DNA from: Ditylenchus dipsaci
Lineage: Eukaryota > Nematoda > Chromadorea > Rhabditida > Anguinidae
DNA length: 64,000 bases
Assembly: GCA_004194705.1 (NCBI GenBank)
Contig: SADC01001339.1
Coordinates: forward strand, 310,001 to 374,000
Reading direction: 5' to 3'
The position numbers and the translations under genes are program-made. The notes below the pieces were generated by a model. The model saw only the letters and a program-made list of their open reading frames with translations, ran no database searches and had not been told where the DNA came from. Shown one piece after another: positions 47,001 to 59,000 of the stretch (its first letter is position 1; the number at the start of each line of letters is the position of its first letter).

Positions 47001-50000
47001 GAATATCTGCTGCTGTGTCTTCCACTCAAACAAAGAAAACATCTGAAAGCCAGGTGAAAACCAACTTGTTTTTTAGATATTTGACCATAATATTTAATCA
47101 ATTTCAGAGGTATTTCAACAGCACAGCTGATTTGGGCATTTCATTCTGACACCGAAATGGAGCTGTTGAGTGCCATTCCCTGTTGTCAAAAGTCTCAAGA
47201 AACCTGGGAGGAGTTGCGTTCCTTTGGGGTTGCTTGGTGGTTGAAGAACACAACCACTTTGAGGATTTGCGTGGAAAAAGTTTTCATTGTTTTATAATTT
47301 CTATTTACCGGTATTTTAAATGTAGATGGCAAAATCTGCATTTACACAAAACCAAGACCCCATGGATGCTTCACTGTTTTATTTAGCGCTTAAGAAAAAG
47401 AATGTTTTGATGCATCTCTTTAAGGTGTTTTCGCAGTCAACTTATTTGCGCTGTTAATCAGCTTGTTCAGACTGTAAGTAATGGAAGGATGTACGACTTT
47501 TTCCGAGAAGACTTTACCCAGGACAGATGGAAAAGAGCTGCTCTGAAGAATGCGTTCACGCTGCAGAGCAAACAGCGCTATCACCATGCTGCTGCCTTCT
47601 TCCTCTTAGGAGGTTCATTGAAGGATGCTATTCAGGTATTTCACGCGAACTTATTTTTTATTAAAGAAATTTTTATTTAAAGACCATTCTGTCCCGGCTA
47701 AATGATCTTCAGCTGGCTATGGTCATACTTCGGTGTGTTTACTGAATATAAACTACTTTCCATAATTCAGTTTTAATTTTATGTTTATTTAGGTTGCATG
47801 AGTCAGATCCTGAAAAACAGTCTGAACTAATTAATGAACTGTTGTGCCGAGAAATTTTTGGGTGTGAGGCAGAAACTATTCGGAAACTGCAATCAAATGG
47901 CGAAGATGCCAATCTTGTATCCATGTTACCTCATGCTAGCAGGTTAGTTTGTGGTTTTTGTTTTTTCTGCTATAATAAATCACAACTTTACCTTTTACAG
48001 AGATCCTTTCGAGCGATCTATGGCTTTCTGGCTCATCAAGGAATATGCACATGCTGCTTCCACCCTGGGTAACAACTATAATTGTAATGATAATTTCCGG
48101 TCGGTGAAGTCCGAAGATGTGGTAGTCTAAGCTATGGCACTTAATGTTCAGCTTCGGTCAGCTGATTGAAGAGTATTGATTTTCTGGCAAACTAAGCGAA
48201 ACCGAAAACCGGGTACACCGAATTCTGAATAGTTTATGACAAAAATAAACTGAAAACCGCGTAGGACCAAATAAACCGAACTCCAACTAACAGACAAGGG
48301 AACATCACATAGTGTGGTCGCAATATTCTATTCTCCTAGATTCTTGAAAAGATATGATCCATGTCGTTTGAGTACCCTACAGTGGTTTGGAGTAGCATCC
48401 AGATGGTTGGAGCGATATCCGGGTAATTTAGTTGCCATGCAGCTGGTTGGGGCCTACCCATATTATCTGATCATCATTCAGGTGATCTGAGACCTGTTTA
48501 GGTAGTTGGCATTGTATCTAGATGGTTTGGTTGCTGACCAGGGGTTTGGATACTATCAAAGTAGTTTAGGTAGTTAAAAGAGTCAAAATAATGAATTTCC
48601 CTTCAAGACAATAACATGACTAATATATGGACAATACTTTTTTCTGGCGCAAAAACACTTTTTTGCGCAAATATACTTTTTTTGGCGCAAATTTTGGTTT
48701 TGCGTAATTAGATTGAAAATTTTCAACTTTTTCAAAAATTTTTAATATCATCATGTAGCCACACTCTTCTAGTTTCTAATGAGGTATCATTCATTGCATC
48801 ATCTTTATAAAATGTAATACAAAAAGCTAAAAGTATGAACTAAATTGTTGCTCTGATTTGGTTCATACTTTTAGCTTTCTGTATTTTATTTTTTAGAGAT
48901 GATGCAATAAATTATACCTCATTAGAAACTAGAAGATCGTGGCTACATGGTGATGTTGAAACTTTTTAAAAAAGTTGCAAATTTTGGTGCTAGTAACGAA
49001 TACCCCCCCCCCAAATCGGACCTTTTAAAAATTGCTGTAACTACCCTTGCAAACAACAAGTTTAGGCTTAGCCCTTAGGCTTGGGGTTAGGCCAGCGTAC
49101 GGAAGTTGTGACTAATAAAGAGTTTACGCATGATTTCCGGGGTCTGGAACATAAATTTGAGTACTTTTTACCTAAGTAAAAAAGGTGAAAATCGTCGGGA
49201 GGGGGGGGTATTCGCTACTAGCGTCAAATTTTCAATCTAATTACTCAAAACAGAAATTTGCGCCGAAAATTAGATTTGCGCCAAATAAAGTATTTTTGCG
49301 CCAAAAAAAGTATTGTCCCTAATATATCAAGAAAGGGCAATTTTTTTGCCGCAAATATACTCTTTGCCGCAAATATACTTTTTTTGCCACAAATATACTT
49401 TTTTTTGCCGCAAATCTGCTTTTTGCCGTAAATATACTTTTTTTTGCCGCAAATTTAATCTTTTTTCTGCCGCAAATATAGATTTTACAGTTGCCAGATG
49501 CCTTTACGACAGTTATGTTACAACGTCCTAGCCATACTGTCTGGGGGTGAAGCACGAAGGCATATAGAGAGTCGCATTTCGACAACATATAGCCCGACAA
49601 AATCAAAAGTTAACAAATATTCAAAAAAGAATTGACGTGACGCTACACCAGTTCATGAACTTTTCCAGCTGTATGAAGTCGCATTGCAATAGTGTAAAAA
49701 AATTAAAATTTACCTGTCTAGCAAACCTAAAATCACAAATATAAAGTCCTGAAAATAAACATCTCAAGGCAAAAATAAATTAAGGCTAAGCCTACCGGTG
49801 CGCGAATCCCACTATAGCTGGATATCCCCGACATATTTTACTGATATCCTTTCAGTGAAGTTCGCAACATCTGAAAAGCACCTGAAAACAGCTGTAAAAG
49901 GTGTGTATATTGGCTAAAGACCAATGAAAAACCCAAGCTTTTACCCATATCCCTAAAAAAGACAGACTTAAAGTAAAGGCATTTGGCAACTGTAAAATCT

Positions 50001-53000
50001 ATATTTGCGGCAGAAAAGATTAAATTTGCGGCCAAAAAAAGTATATTTGCGGCAAAAAAAAAAGTATATTCGCGGCAAAAAAAAGTATATTTGCGGCAAA
50101 AAAAGTATATTTGCGGCAAAAAAAAAAGTATATTTGCGGCAAAAAAAAGTATCGCACATCAAGAAATAACCCAAGCGCATCTCCCCTAAGTGCACCCTCC
50201 CTGTTTATGGTCAAGAGTCGAACTCTTGACAATAAACAAGGCACCACACGCTAAACCTCTCGGCCATCCAAGCACATATCTGAACGATATACTATCAGAT
50301 ACATATAGTTTGAACTTCAAACGTGTTTTTTACTTTAGAAAAGAGGTCCGTTAGCAGAGTTTGACCATTATGTCACTATGCTACTTTTAAATTTTCTTAT
50401 TGAATGGTATTTCGAGTTTTTTAATATCGCGACGACACTACGTAATGTTCCCTTGTGAGTTACAACTATGTCCTTGTTTAGTGGAAGAAGCAAGCAAAGA
50501 CAATATTATGCAAAGTGGTGGTTTCACTGAATACGGAACTCTCTCCGACATCTTTAACTTCTACACTTTCCTTCGCAAACATCCGCTGGTAGTGAGGCGT
50601 CGACTAACCGATGCCGGTGTTGACTTTAAAGGTACTGATCAGTTCCTAGCATTCGCCAAGCAGCTGGAGGGAAGGGTCACACCAAGTGAAAGACGTTTGT
50701 ACTTCAGGTAATATATATGACTTGTTGCCACGGAAAAGTTTATCTATCATTTTGTTACAGAACGGCATCCGCCCACATGGCTAGTGGTTGCCCCTTACTG
50801 GCATTGGATGTTTTGTCTCGGCTCCCCAATCAAATTTCGTCCTTTCTGTCTGCCATGCGGGATTCTGCTTCTAATTTATCATTCGTTAATGTGGTTAGTT
50901 GTTTAAAGGGGCATGCCCACGCTAATAAGAGGTGGTGCCGGGAATTCAAATTTTTTTCTTACTCATTGAACTTCTGCACGGATTTTTCTGTTTGGTTTCT
51001 AACAAAACCACACCTAAAATTAAATGCTAGGCCTTGTTTTGTTAGAAACCAAGTTAAAAAATACGTTCAGAAGTTCAATGATTATGAAAAAATTTTGAAT
51101 TCCCGGACACCACCTCTTATCGGCGTGAGCATGCCCCTTTAATGTTGTTTTATACAAATTTTTAACGCTACTGTAATACCGTATATCTTCTAATAAGGCC
51201 CCATGGGGTCTTATTAGAAGATTTCCGGAAATTTTTCACTTGTGGCATTGTGTTTTTAGCCATAAAAATCCCGACATTCTCGGGCTTACGACAACTCAAA
51301 AAATAGCGCTGTTCCTTAGCTACATTTTAAGTGGTTGTATGCCTAAAAATGATGGATTTTTCGTAGCTTAAAACACAATGCCACAAGTCGCTTTGGGGGT
51401 CACGTCTTCTAATAAGGCCCCATGGGGCCTTATTAGAAGATATACGGTATACCCTCCAACAATAATCATGATTTTTAGGAGAGTTTAAAAACTATTTTTA
51501 TGCAATAGAAGGACAAAAGGTTGTATAGGGAGGGCAAGGGACAAAATAGGGGCCACTTTAGGACCCTTCAAGGGGGGCCACTGGTGAAAAAATAAAGTTA
51601 TTAAACATAGTTTTGAATACTTGGGCCTACCGCATAAATAAACTCTGGTATGAATGTTTTTTCACGCATCCATAATCACGTTTGAGTGATTTGTGTCTCG
51701 GGTATGTGGGTGTGCGCATCTCAACTCCAAGTCACCTTGCACACCCGAAGGGGGCGCAAGGGGCTTGAGAGTTAGTATCTTTGACATGATTCCGAGAAGC
51801 GCACTTGATCATAAAATGCATATAAAGTCTTTTTTGATACGGCCTATGTTGAAAAACATGGTAGAAAAAACCAAAAAAACATCCTTAAAAAGTGGCCCCC
51901 TATTATTCTCTTCCCCTCCCAATGCAGCTCTAAATTGCTTATTCAATCCTTCTTATGGCAAGATTATTACTTAAAGGGCCATTGCCACCTGTTTTGAATT
52001 GTCCCCGCCAATTCAAATTTTTTTCCCTATTCATTGAACTTCTGTACGGATTTTTTGACTTGGTTTCTAACTAAACAAGGCCTAGAATTTAATTCTAAGT
52101 CAAGTTTAGTAGGAAACCAAGTTCGAAAATCCGTATAGAATTTCAATGATTAGGAAAAAAATTTGAATTGGCGGGGACAACCGTTGTCGGGACGGCAATG
52201 GCCCTTTAAAAATGATTTTCAGACACTCTTATAAAAGTCGATTGGGGGGGGGTATATGACAGTAGCGTCAAATTTTTTAACCGCTTATTAAATCCAGGCA
52301 TCTGAGCAAAACGCAACAGCCCTGCCTTGCAACCCATCTAAACCAGAGGATTTGGACTGGGCAGCATCACCTACTCGCGTAGTCTTGAACGATGATCTGG
52401 AATTGAAATGGAGTGATGATGAAGAGAAAGAAGAGACTGCACAAACAGAAGATGTCCAACAAAAAGACCCGGCTTCTAAAGCACAAGATTCTAAATTACC
52501 AGCTTCAAGCGTTACCGATTTCATTTCTCAGCGTGAGTTTAGATTTTTTTCAAATTTGCATGACTGAAAGGAAATTACTTTAGATCTAAGATTTTTCGCA
52601 GTACTGAGAATAATGATGGATGAGCTCGCAACCCTGGCTAGTGGTTTTGAAATTGATGGAGGACAGCTTCGATTTGAATTGTTTAAGGCAATTTTTTTAA
52701 TCGATGCAGTATTAGGGGTTTTAATGGATTAATGGCGTTTAGCGAAAGGTTTTTAGATGTCTTATTAAAATACCTTCTAGGCGATCGTTATCTGTGAAGT
52801 CCTTCTTTATACTTCAATACTTTCAAATGAAAATTGGTTGAAAAAATTTCTGGCCAAACTCTTTTTAATTAACCAAATGCCAGTTCCACTCCGTACTGAA
52901 ATGGCTCCCAAATAGTTACTGCAGAAGATCTGCAAAACTTAATTATATTCGACTGGGCGCCTATATTACACAGGGAATTCAGTATAGTCAAACTTTGATA

Positions 53001-56000
53001 TATCGCACACCCAATATAATGTACACACCCTATATAACGTGCACCTGGCCTGGTCCCTTTAATAATAAACTCTGTTAAATTCACCCCGATAGTGGTGCCC
53101 AGGGTGTACGTTGTATCGAAGTGTGCCTGTACCTTACAACTAATATTTGTGTTACATTTAAGTGGTTAGAAAGTGAGTGCGAAGTATTGCATGAAGTATG
53201 TGACTTCCATCCAAATGTTGCTCTAAACAATACAGACTTCTCTATACTAGCAGATTCAGAGCAGCTAATCGGTGCAGAAAACAGGTTAGTATCTCAACCC
53301 TCTTCATATCAACACAATAAAATATTCCGGTTCAGTGATGCCGAGAAAGAGCTTCCTTTGCATGAGTCTCTAAGATTAGACAGAATAGATTTGAAGCAAA
53401 AGTTAAAAAACACAATCAGGAGGCGCAACTGGCTAGACAGTCACCAGAAGTTGATTCGTACACTCACTTCTTATTGTGCTCTGCATAGTGCTCAGAACTA
53501 CAGGCTCACATCCATCCAGATGGAATTGCTCTTGTTGCTGCTGGAAGTGCAGAGAGATGCTGGAAAAGTCAGATATGTCAATGGTTGGGATACTTTTTTA
53601 ACAAAAAAATAATTTTTACTGGAATCATTCTATAGAGCCAGTTCCTGACATCCACTCTTTCCCACTGCTAGTGTCTTCTATTTCTTCGTGCCGAATGTTT
53701 GTGCTTTCCCTCTCCATTTTGTACAAAACCAATGTCTCGATATTTTGTTAACTATTGCCGAACTGAAAGAGCCACCTGCAATGGACACTTGCTTGCCAAA
53801 AGTGAATCAAGCGATCGTAATTATGTGTAACATAAAATTACTTTTTTCAGGTTTACATGCTCTACAATTTATGCCAAGGATTGTCGTCTTGTGTATACCA
53901 GTCACTCTCAGGTTTGGTTTTCCAAAAGGGGAAATTTGAAGGATTTTTTAAAAATGAAAAGAATTACTATATTGTGTCAAAAATTCTGGACTTCTGACCA
54001 ATATAAATCAAAATCACAAATCACCTTTTCTCAAAAAATGCTGTTTCCCGTGGCCCAACAGATGTGGGGAAAAAATTAAGCTGCAGTTTAAGAATCTAGA
54101 CGAAGAACTGCATCCGATAGCATCAAACTGGTACACAATATCGAACGCAGCTTGACCTATCTGGACCTCTGAAATTGAGAAGTCAGACGAATTTTGACCA
54201 GAATCCACAGAAGGGACCAAGGCAAATTTTTAGATTTTTTTTCACGATTACAACTTCAAATTCTGGCACCAGATTCGTATACAGCATGGTCAGCTTGCAT
54301 GTGAAACTGCTCTTTTAAATTCGAAACTCGGTGTCACAGTTGTGATCGTGTAAAAAAATTTAAAAAATTTGCCTTGGTCCCTCCTATGGATTCTGGTCGA
54401 AATTCGTCTGACTTCATAACTTCCGAGGTCCAGATAGGCCAAGCTGGGAACTTATTTACTTTGGGGAGAATAATACAGTTTTAATAAATACAGTTTTTAT
54501 TAAAAACTTTGCTAATTAGAAAATTTAACAATTAAAAAGTCTAATAATTTTTTTTTGAAAAAGTTGAAAAAATCGGTGGCCGCACAAAAGCCCAAAAAAG
54601 GCTTTTGTCGCCCGACCAAAAGTTCTAAAAAACGGCTTTAGTCGGTTGACCTCTCACCGTGTTGTATACTAAAATGAAGCTATGGATCTCAGCTTTATTT
54701 TAGTACCGTAAATTGTTTAATAAAGGACACTCTCTAATGAACGGACACACTCTAATTAACGGACATGTGTGCGGAGGGGTTGAAAAATAAAAGGACACTC
54801 CCTAATAAACGGACACTCTCTTATAAACGGACACCGTAAATTTTATTGAACAAATACAACCAAAATCAATCATCAAACAATAAAATTTCATCTTCGCTAA
54901 CATTTTCACGGCTGTTTTCATCTTGCTCTTGTTCCATGCCTGCTTCTTCGTAGTCGTTACGGCCGTCGCGCGCTTTTCGTTGAGCTCGGATATCTTGAAA
55001 GATCTTGATTCCTTTTGTGCCGATGGATCCCTCTGCCTTAAAGCAAGCAATTCTCCCATCTCCTGAGCCATTCGTTGGAATTGTGAGCGCACAGGCTAAA
55101 AAAGTAAAAGACATTGTTAGAAAGCCAATCAAAAACAAACCTTCAAACGATTTTATGATGAGCTCCTTGGTAAGTTTATTCCACGACTGATATACCCAGC
55201 TCAAGACAAGTTCCAGCGCCGGAGCCTTCGGATTGCCTGCCTCAGTGAATTGCTTATTGGCGTCGTTGGTCATCCAGATCGCGTAGTATTCTCGAACGCG
55301 CCCCTTGAATGGTTTGTTCCAGCTGACATCCGGTGTCTGTAAAAAGAACTTAGGCAATAAAAAAAGTAAATTTCTTACTTGGATGAATTTCGTACATCCA
55401 CCTGGAATGTACGCTGCTTCTAACTTTAGCTCCTTCATCACAGCCATTGTTTTGACGCTCTTGTGTGCCGCAAACGCGTCCCAAATCAGCAATCGTTTAT
55501 CGTCAAAGACTCCATTGCCTTTCACAACTCTGCGGAGAAAATCTTCCGTCGTCGTATCATCCATCCAAACAGACCCATTCCAGGAAACTATAAGCTTGTT
55601 CTTGAATTCCTCGTCAATCTTGAGCATGGGACGCTTTCGGTTGACCAGCACATACGGCCGTAGCTTTGTTCCGTAGCTTCTCGCAGCCAGACATACCGTC
55701 ACTCGCATCTTCTCGTGGCCGGTCGTCTTTTGAACCTTTTGTTTCAATGCATGTCCCATCCGGGCAGTCGAACCATACGGCTGTCTCATCCATCGCAATC
55801 AGCTGGCTGAATCTGTTCTTCTTTCGAAGCTCAGCAATATGCATGACAAATTTGGCAACGGTTTCGGCGTAGTTCTCTGGAGGTTTCTGTGCGGTAGTAG
55901 TCCTCCGACGGAGAACAAAGTTATTGCGACAAAGGAAACTTGTGAGCCATCCCACAGATATCTTAAGAAATCCATAAGTTTCACAAATTTTTACTAAATG

Positions 56001-59000
56001 CTTACTTTCAAATCTTTTCCACGAAAGATTTCCGCCGCTTGAGTGCTAATGATTGGTCGGGAGACTGGCTGTTTGTTTTCTCGCTTTTGTCTGATCCAAT
56101 CGGCCAGTTCGGCATCGAGCTTCGGAAACGTGACATGTCTGCCACCGCCATCCAGCTTTTTTCGCTTGCTTCCGCCGGGAGTGTTACTGAATATACAGAA
56201 ATAATGTAAGGATAAGCAGAGATAAAAACTTACACTTGCTGCTTTAGCTTAGTTTCTTGCCCAATCCATTCGTATATGCGGCTTTTTGTGACCTTGTACT
56301 TCTTGGCTGCCGATGCGACGTTAAACTTGTTTCCGGATTTGGCCGAACGCTTCTCCCGAGCATAGTTGATCGCTTCCAGTTTGACCGCTGCATTGTAATG
56401 ATGTCGCTTGCGGTTGCTATTCGGAGTACCTTCGTGTACCCACGAAAGGTTGAAATACTTGTAATCTAATAAAAATCTAATAAATGTAAGCTAGTTGAAA
56501 TCTCATTCATCCCAAGACAAAACTTTCTTTAAACGAAATTTCATTATTTTTTGTTAGATGATAAAAAAATTCGCTGGCGCCTTCATCGCCGACATGTTGA
56601 AAAATAAAAGGACATTCTCTAATGAACGGACACACTCTAACAAACGGACATGTGTGCGGAGGAGTTCAAAAATAAAAGGACATGTCCTTTTATTAAAGAA
56701 TTTACGGTATATAAAATGTAAAAAGGTCAACCGACCGAAGCCCTTTTTCAGAATTTTAAAAAAAGCGACAAAAGCCCCTTTTCGGGGCTTTTGTCCGGTT
56801 GCCATTTTATCAGACTTGGAATTTCTGAAGGCGCTCGCAGAAATATTATATATAATCTGGATTAGGAGGAAATGAACTTTTTTTTGCATATTTCATTTTT
56901 TTGTCTAATATATCGTGTAAAAAACTCATTTCAAAGTAAGGTGTTATTTTTGGACCACGGAATTTCGTGATTTAAATCGCGTGGCCCAAAAATAACATAT
57001 AACTTTGAGGTGAGTTTTTACACGATATATTAGACAAAAATAAATATTAAACATGCATATGAAAGCTCGTTTCCTCCTTTATTAGATCATATATAATCAG
57101 GGTTCTCATCTGTACTTTAGTGAAACGGCCCCGGTAGTGAAACGGCCGGTAGTGAACTGTCCTGGTAGTGAAACGTCGCGCACCCTCTGTGAGCGCGTTC
57201 GAAAATTCTAAGTCTGATAAAACACGCAGTTCGACATTTTAAACCAGAGTAGGACCGAACTTTTTGGAGTGATGTTTTATGCCGGTTCGAATTTATTCAT
57301 TACAATTATATATATTTATATATTTTTATCCTTATTTATTTAGCATAAAAATGGTACATATCTGCGATTTGGCGTCTTCGATTAAAATCGGACCAATCTA
57401 CCAGACTTTGATTGAAAAAGGGCAAAATTTGAGAAAAAAAGGGGTAAAAATTCAGACTTTGAAGGCAACAATTCAGTAACATCCATTTATTTATTAATTT
57501 CGAATTTATTGAGCCTCCCACTCTTCGATCATAGTTTAATCGCCGCAGCCGGCGGCGGTGTTTTTTGAAGGTGCCCAACTATGCTCTCGATAAGAGGCAC
57601 TTTAAATAGAACTTTTGAAACTGTAAATGAGAGAATATGGTTATCTGACAAAATTACTTTTATATTTCAGACATTGACCATTTCTGCTCGTCATCAGACT
57701 CTAGTGATACTGGCGTACTCACTACCCGTGTTCGCCTTCATTCAGTTAGAGAGAGTGAAGAAATTCCAATCAAATCCCTGCCTGCCAGATGGCCTGGAGT
57801 AGAAAGTTTGATGGCTTTACTAGCACGTGAAAAAGACGATGATTCGCCCAACCTAAGGCTGCTTCTAGCGGAATTTTTCATTGCTATTACAATGTCTTTA
57901 TTTTCTTACGCTTTCACTATTTATGATTCTAAATGGATTTTCCGACTGTGTGCGCATGAAATGGTAAGTTCATTATGTCTAACTGTAGCCGGAAACATTA
58001 GTATACCTTTTAGAATGAAAATGCTTACGCTACAGTCTTTGGTGGTGCAGGTGAAAAGAAGTTGCGCAGCTCTGTGCCTGTCAGACCTCCTCGTAAGTAC
58101 TATTTTTAAGAAGGGCTTTTGCTGAGGCATAATATTATTTGGCTCTCGAAAAAGATTATTTAGGTCACGAAAAAGCTGAAATATGCCACGAAAGCTTAAA
58201 ACCTAAATATATCAAAGCTCTTGAGTTAATTTTTTAGTGGTGTGTAGCCTTTGAAGGGCTTTGGAGGCTTTAGAGTGTAGATTTCTAATAAGCTATCAAA
58301 TTATATTGAATGGTTTGGAAAATGTAGAGATTTAGGGCGCTCTCACAACACGTCCGCATCCACATCCGTATCCGCACGTGCATACGCATACGGAAATGCG
58401 GATATGTTGAGAGAGCACATTCGGATCTGCATAATCGTATATGTTATGTTTTTAGCAGTTCATAGATATCTTTGGCTATATGGATTTCTTGTAATAATTA
58501 AAAAACTAGGTTGACTGGCGCCCTACAGGCACCTTTTCACAAACGCGCCTTCTTACTTCTTATGTCTGTTGTCATGACACCCACGAAAACGAACTTTCCT
58601 ACAGACACCATCGAGAAAGTACCTCCCGGATAATTCGGTTGATATCCCCTCTACTTGGATGGGGTTCTCTTCAAAGGCTGAGATACTCTCGAGAGGGTTG
58701 ATGCCCTTTAAGTGATTGAGTTACAATCTGGGTATCCTTGAGGTAGTTGCCCATGAGGTTACCTACCCCCCCCTCCCGGCACCCCTACCTACTCCCCTGA
58801 CAAAACACTCACACTCTCGGCACCCCTACTTAATCTATTGGCACACCTACTCACTCTCACAGCACCCCTACCTACTCTACTGACACAAAACCTCACACTT
58901 TCGGCACCCCTACCTACTCCCTGACACCCATAGCCACCCTCACAGCTTTTCTACCTGCTCCCCTGACACAAACACTCACCCTCCTGGCACTCTTAGACAC

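Noticed and set aside
49320..50150. CRISPR-like array suggested by regular short repeats
   Set aside because: Repeats are tandem without unique spacers of constant size, occur as inverted arms, and the window is eukaryotic.
49968..50247. Overlapping Phe/Tyr/Cys-rich ORFs on both strands
   Set aside because: They are translations of a tandem 19-20 bp repeat in foldback arms.
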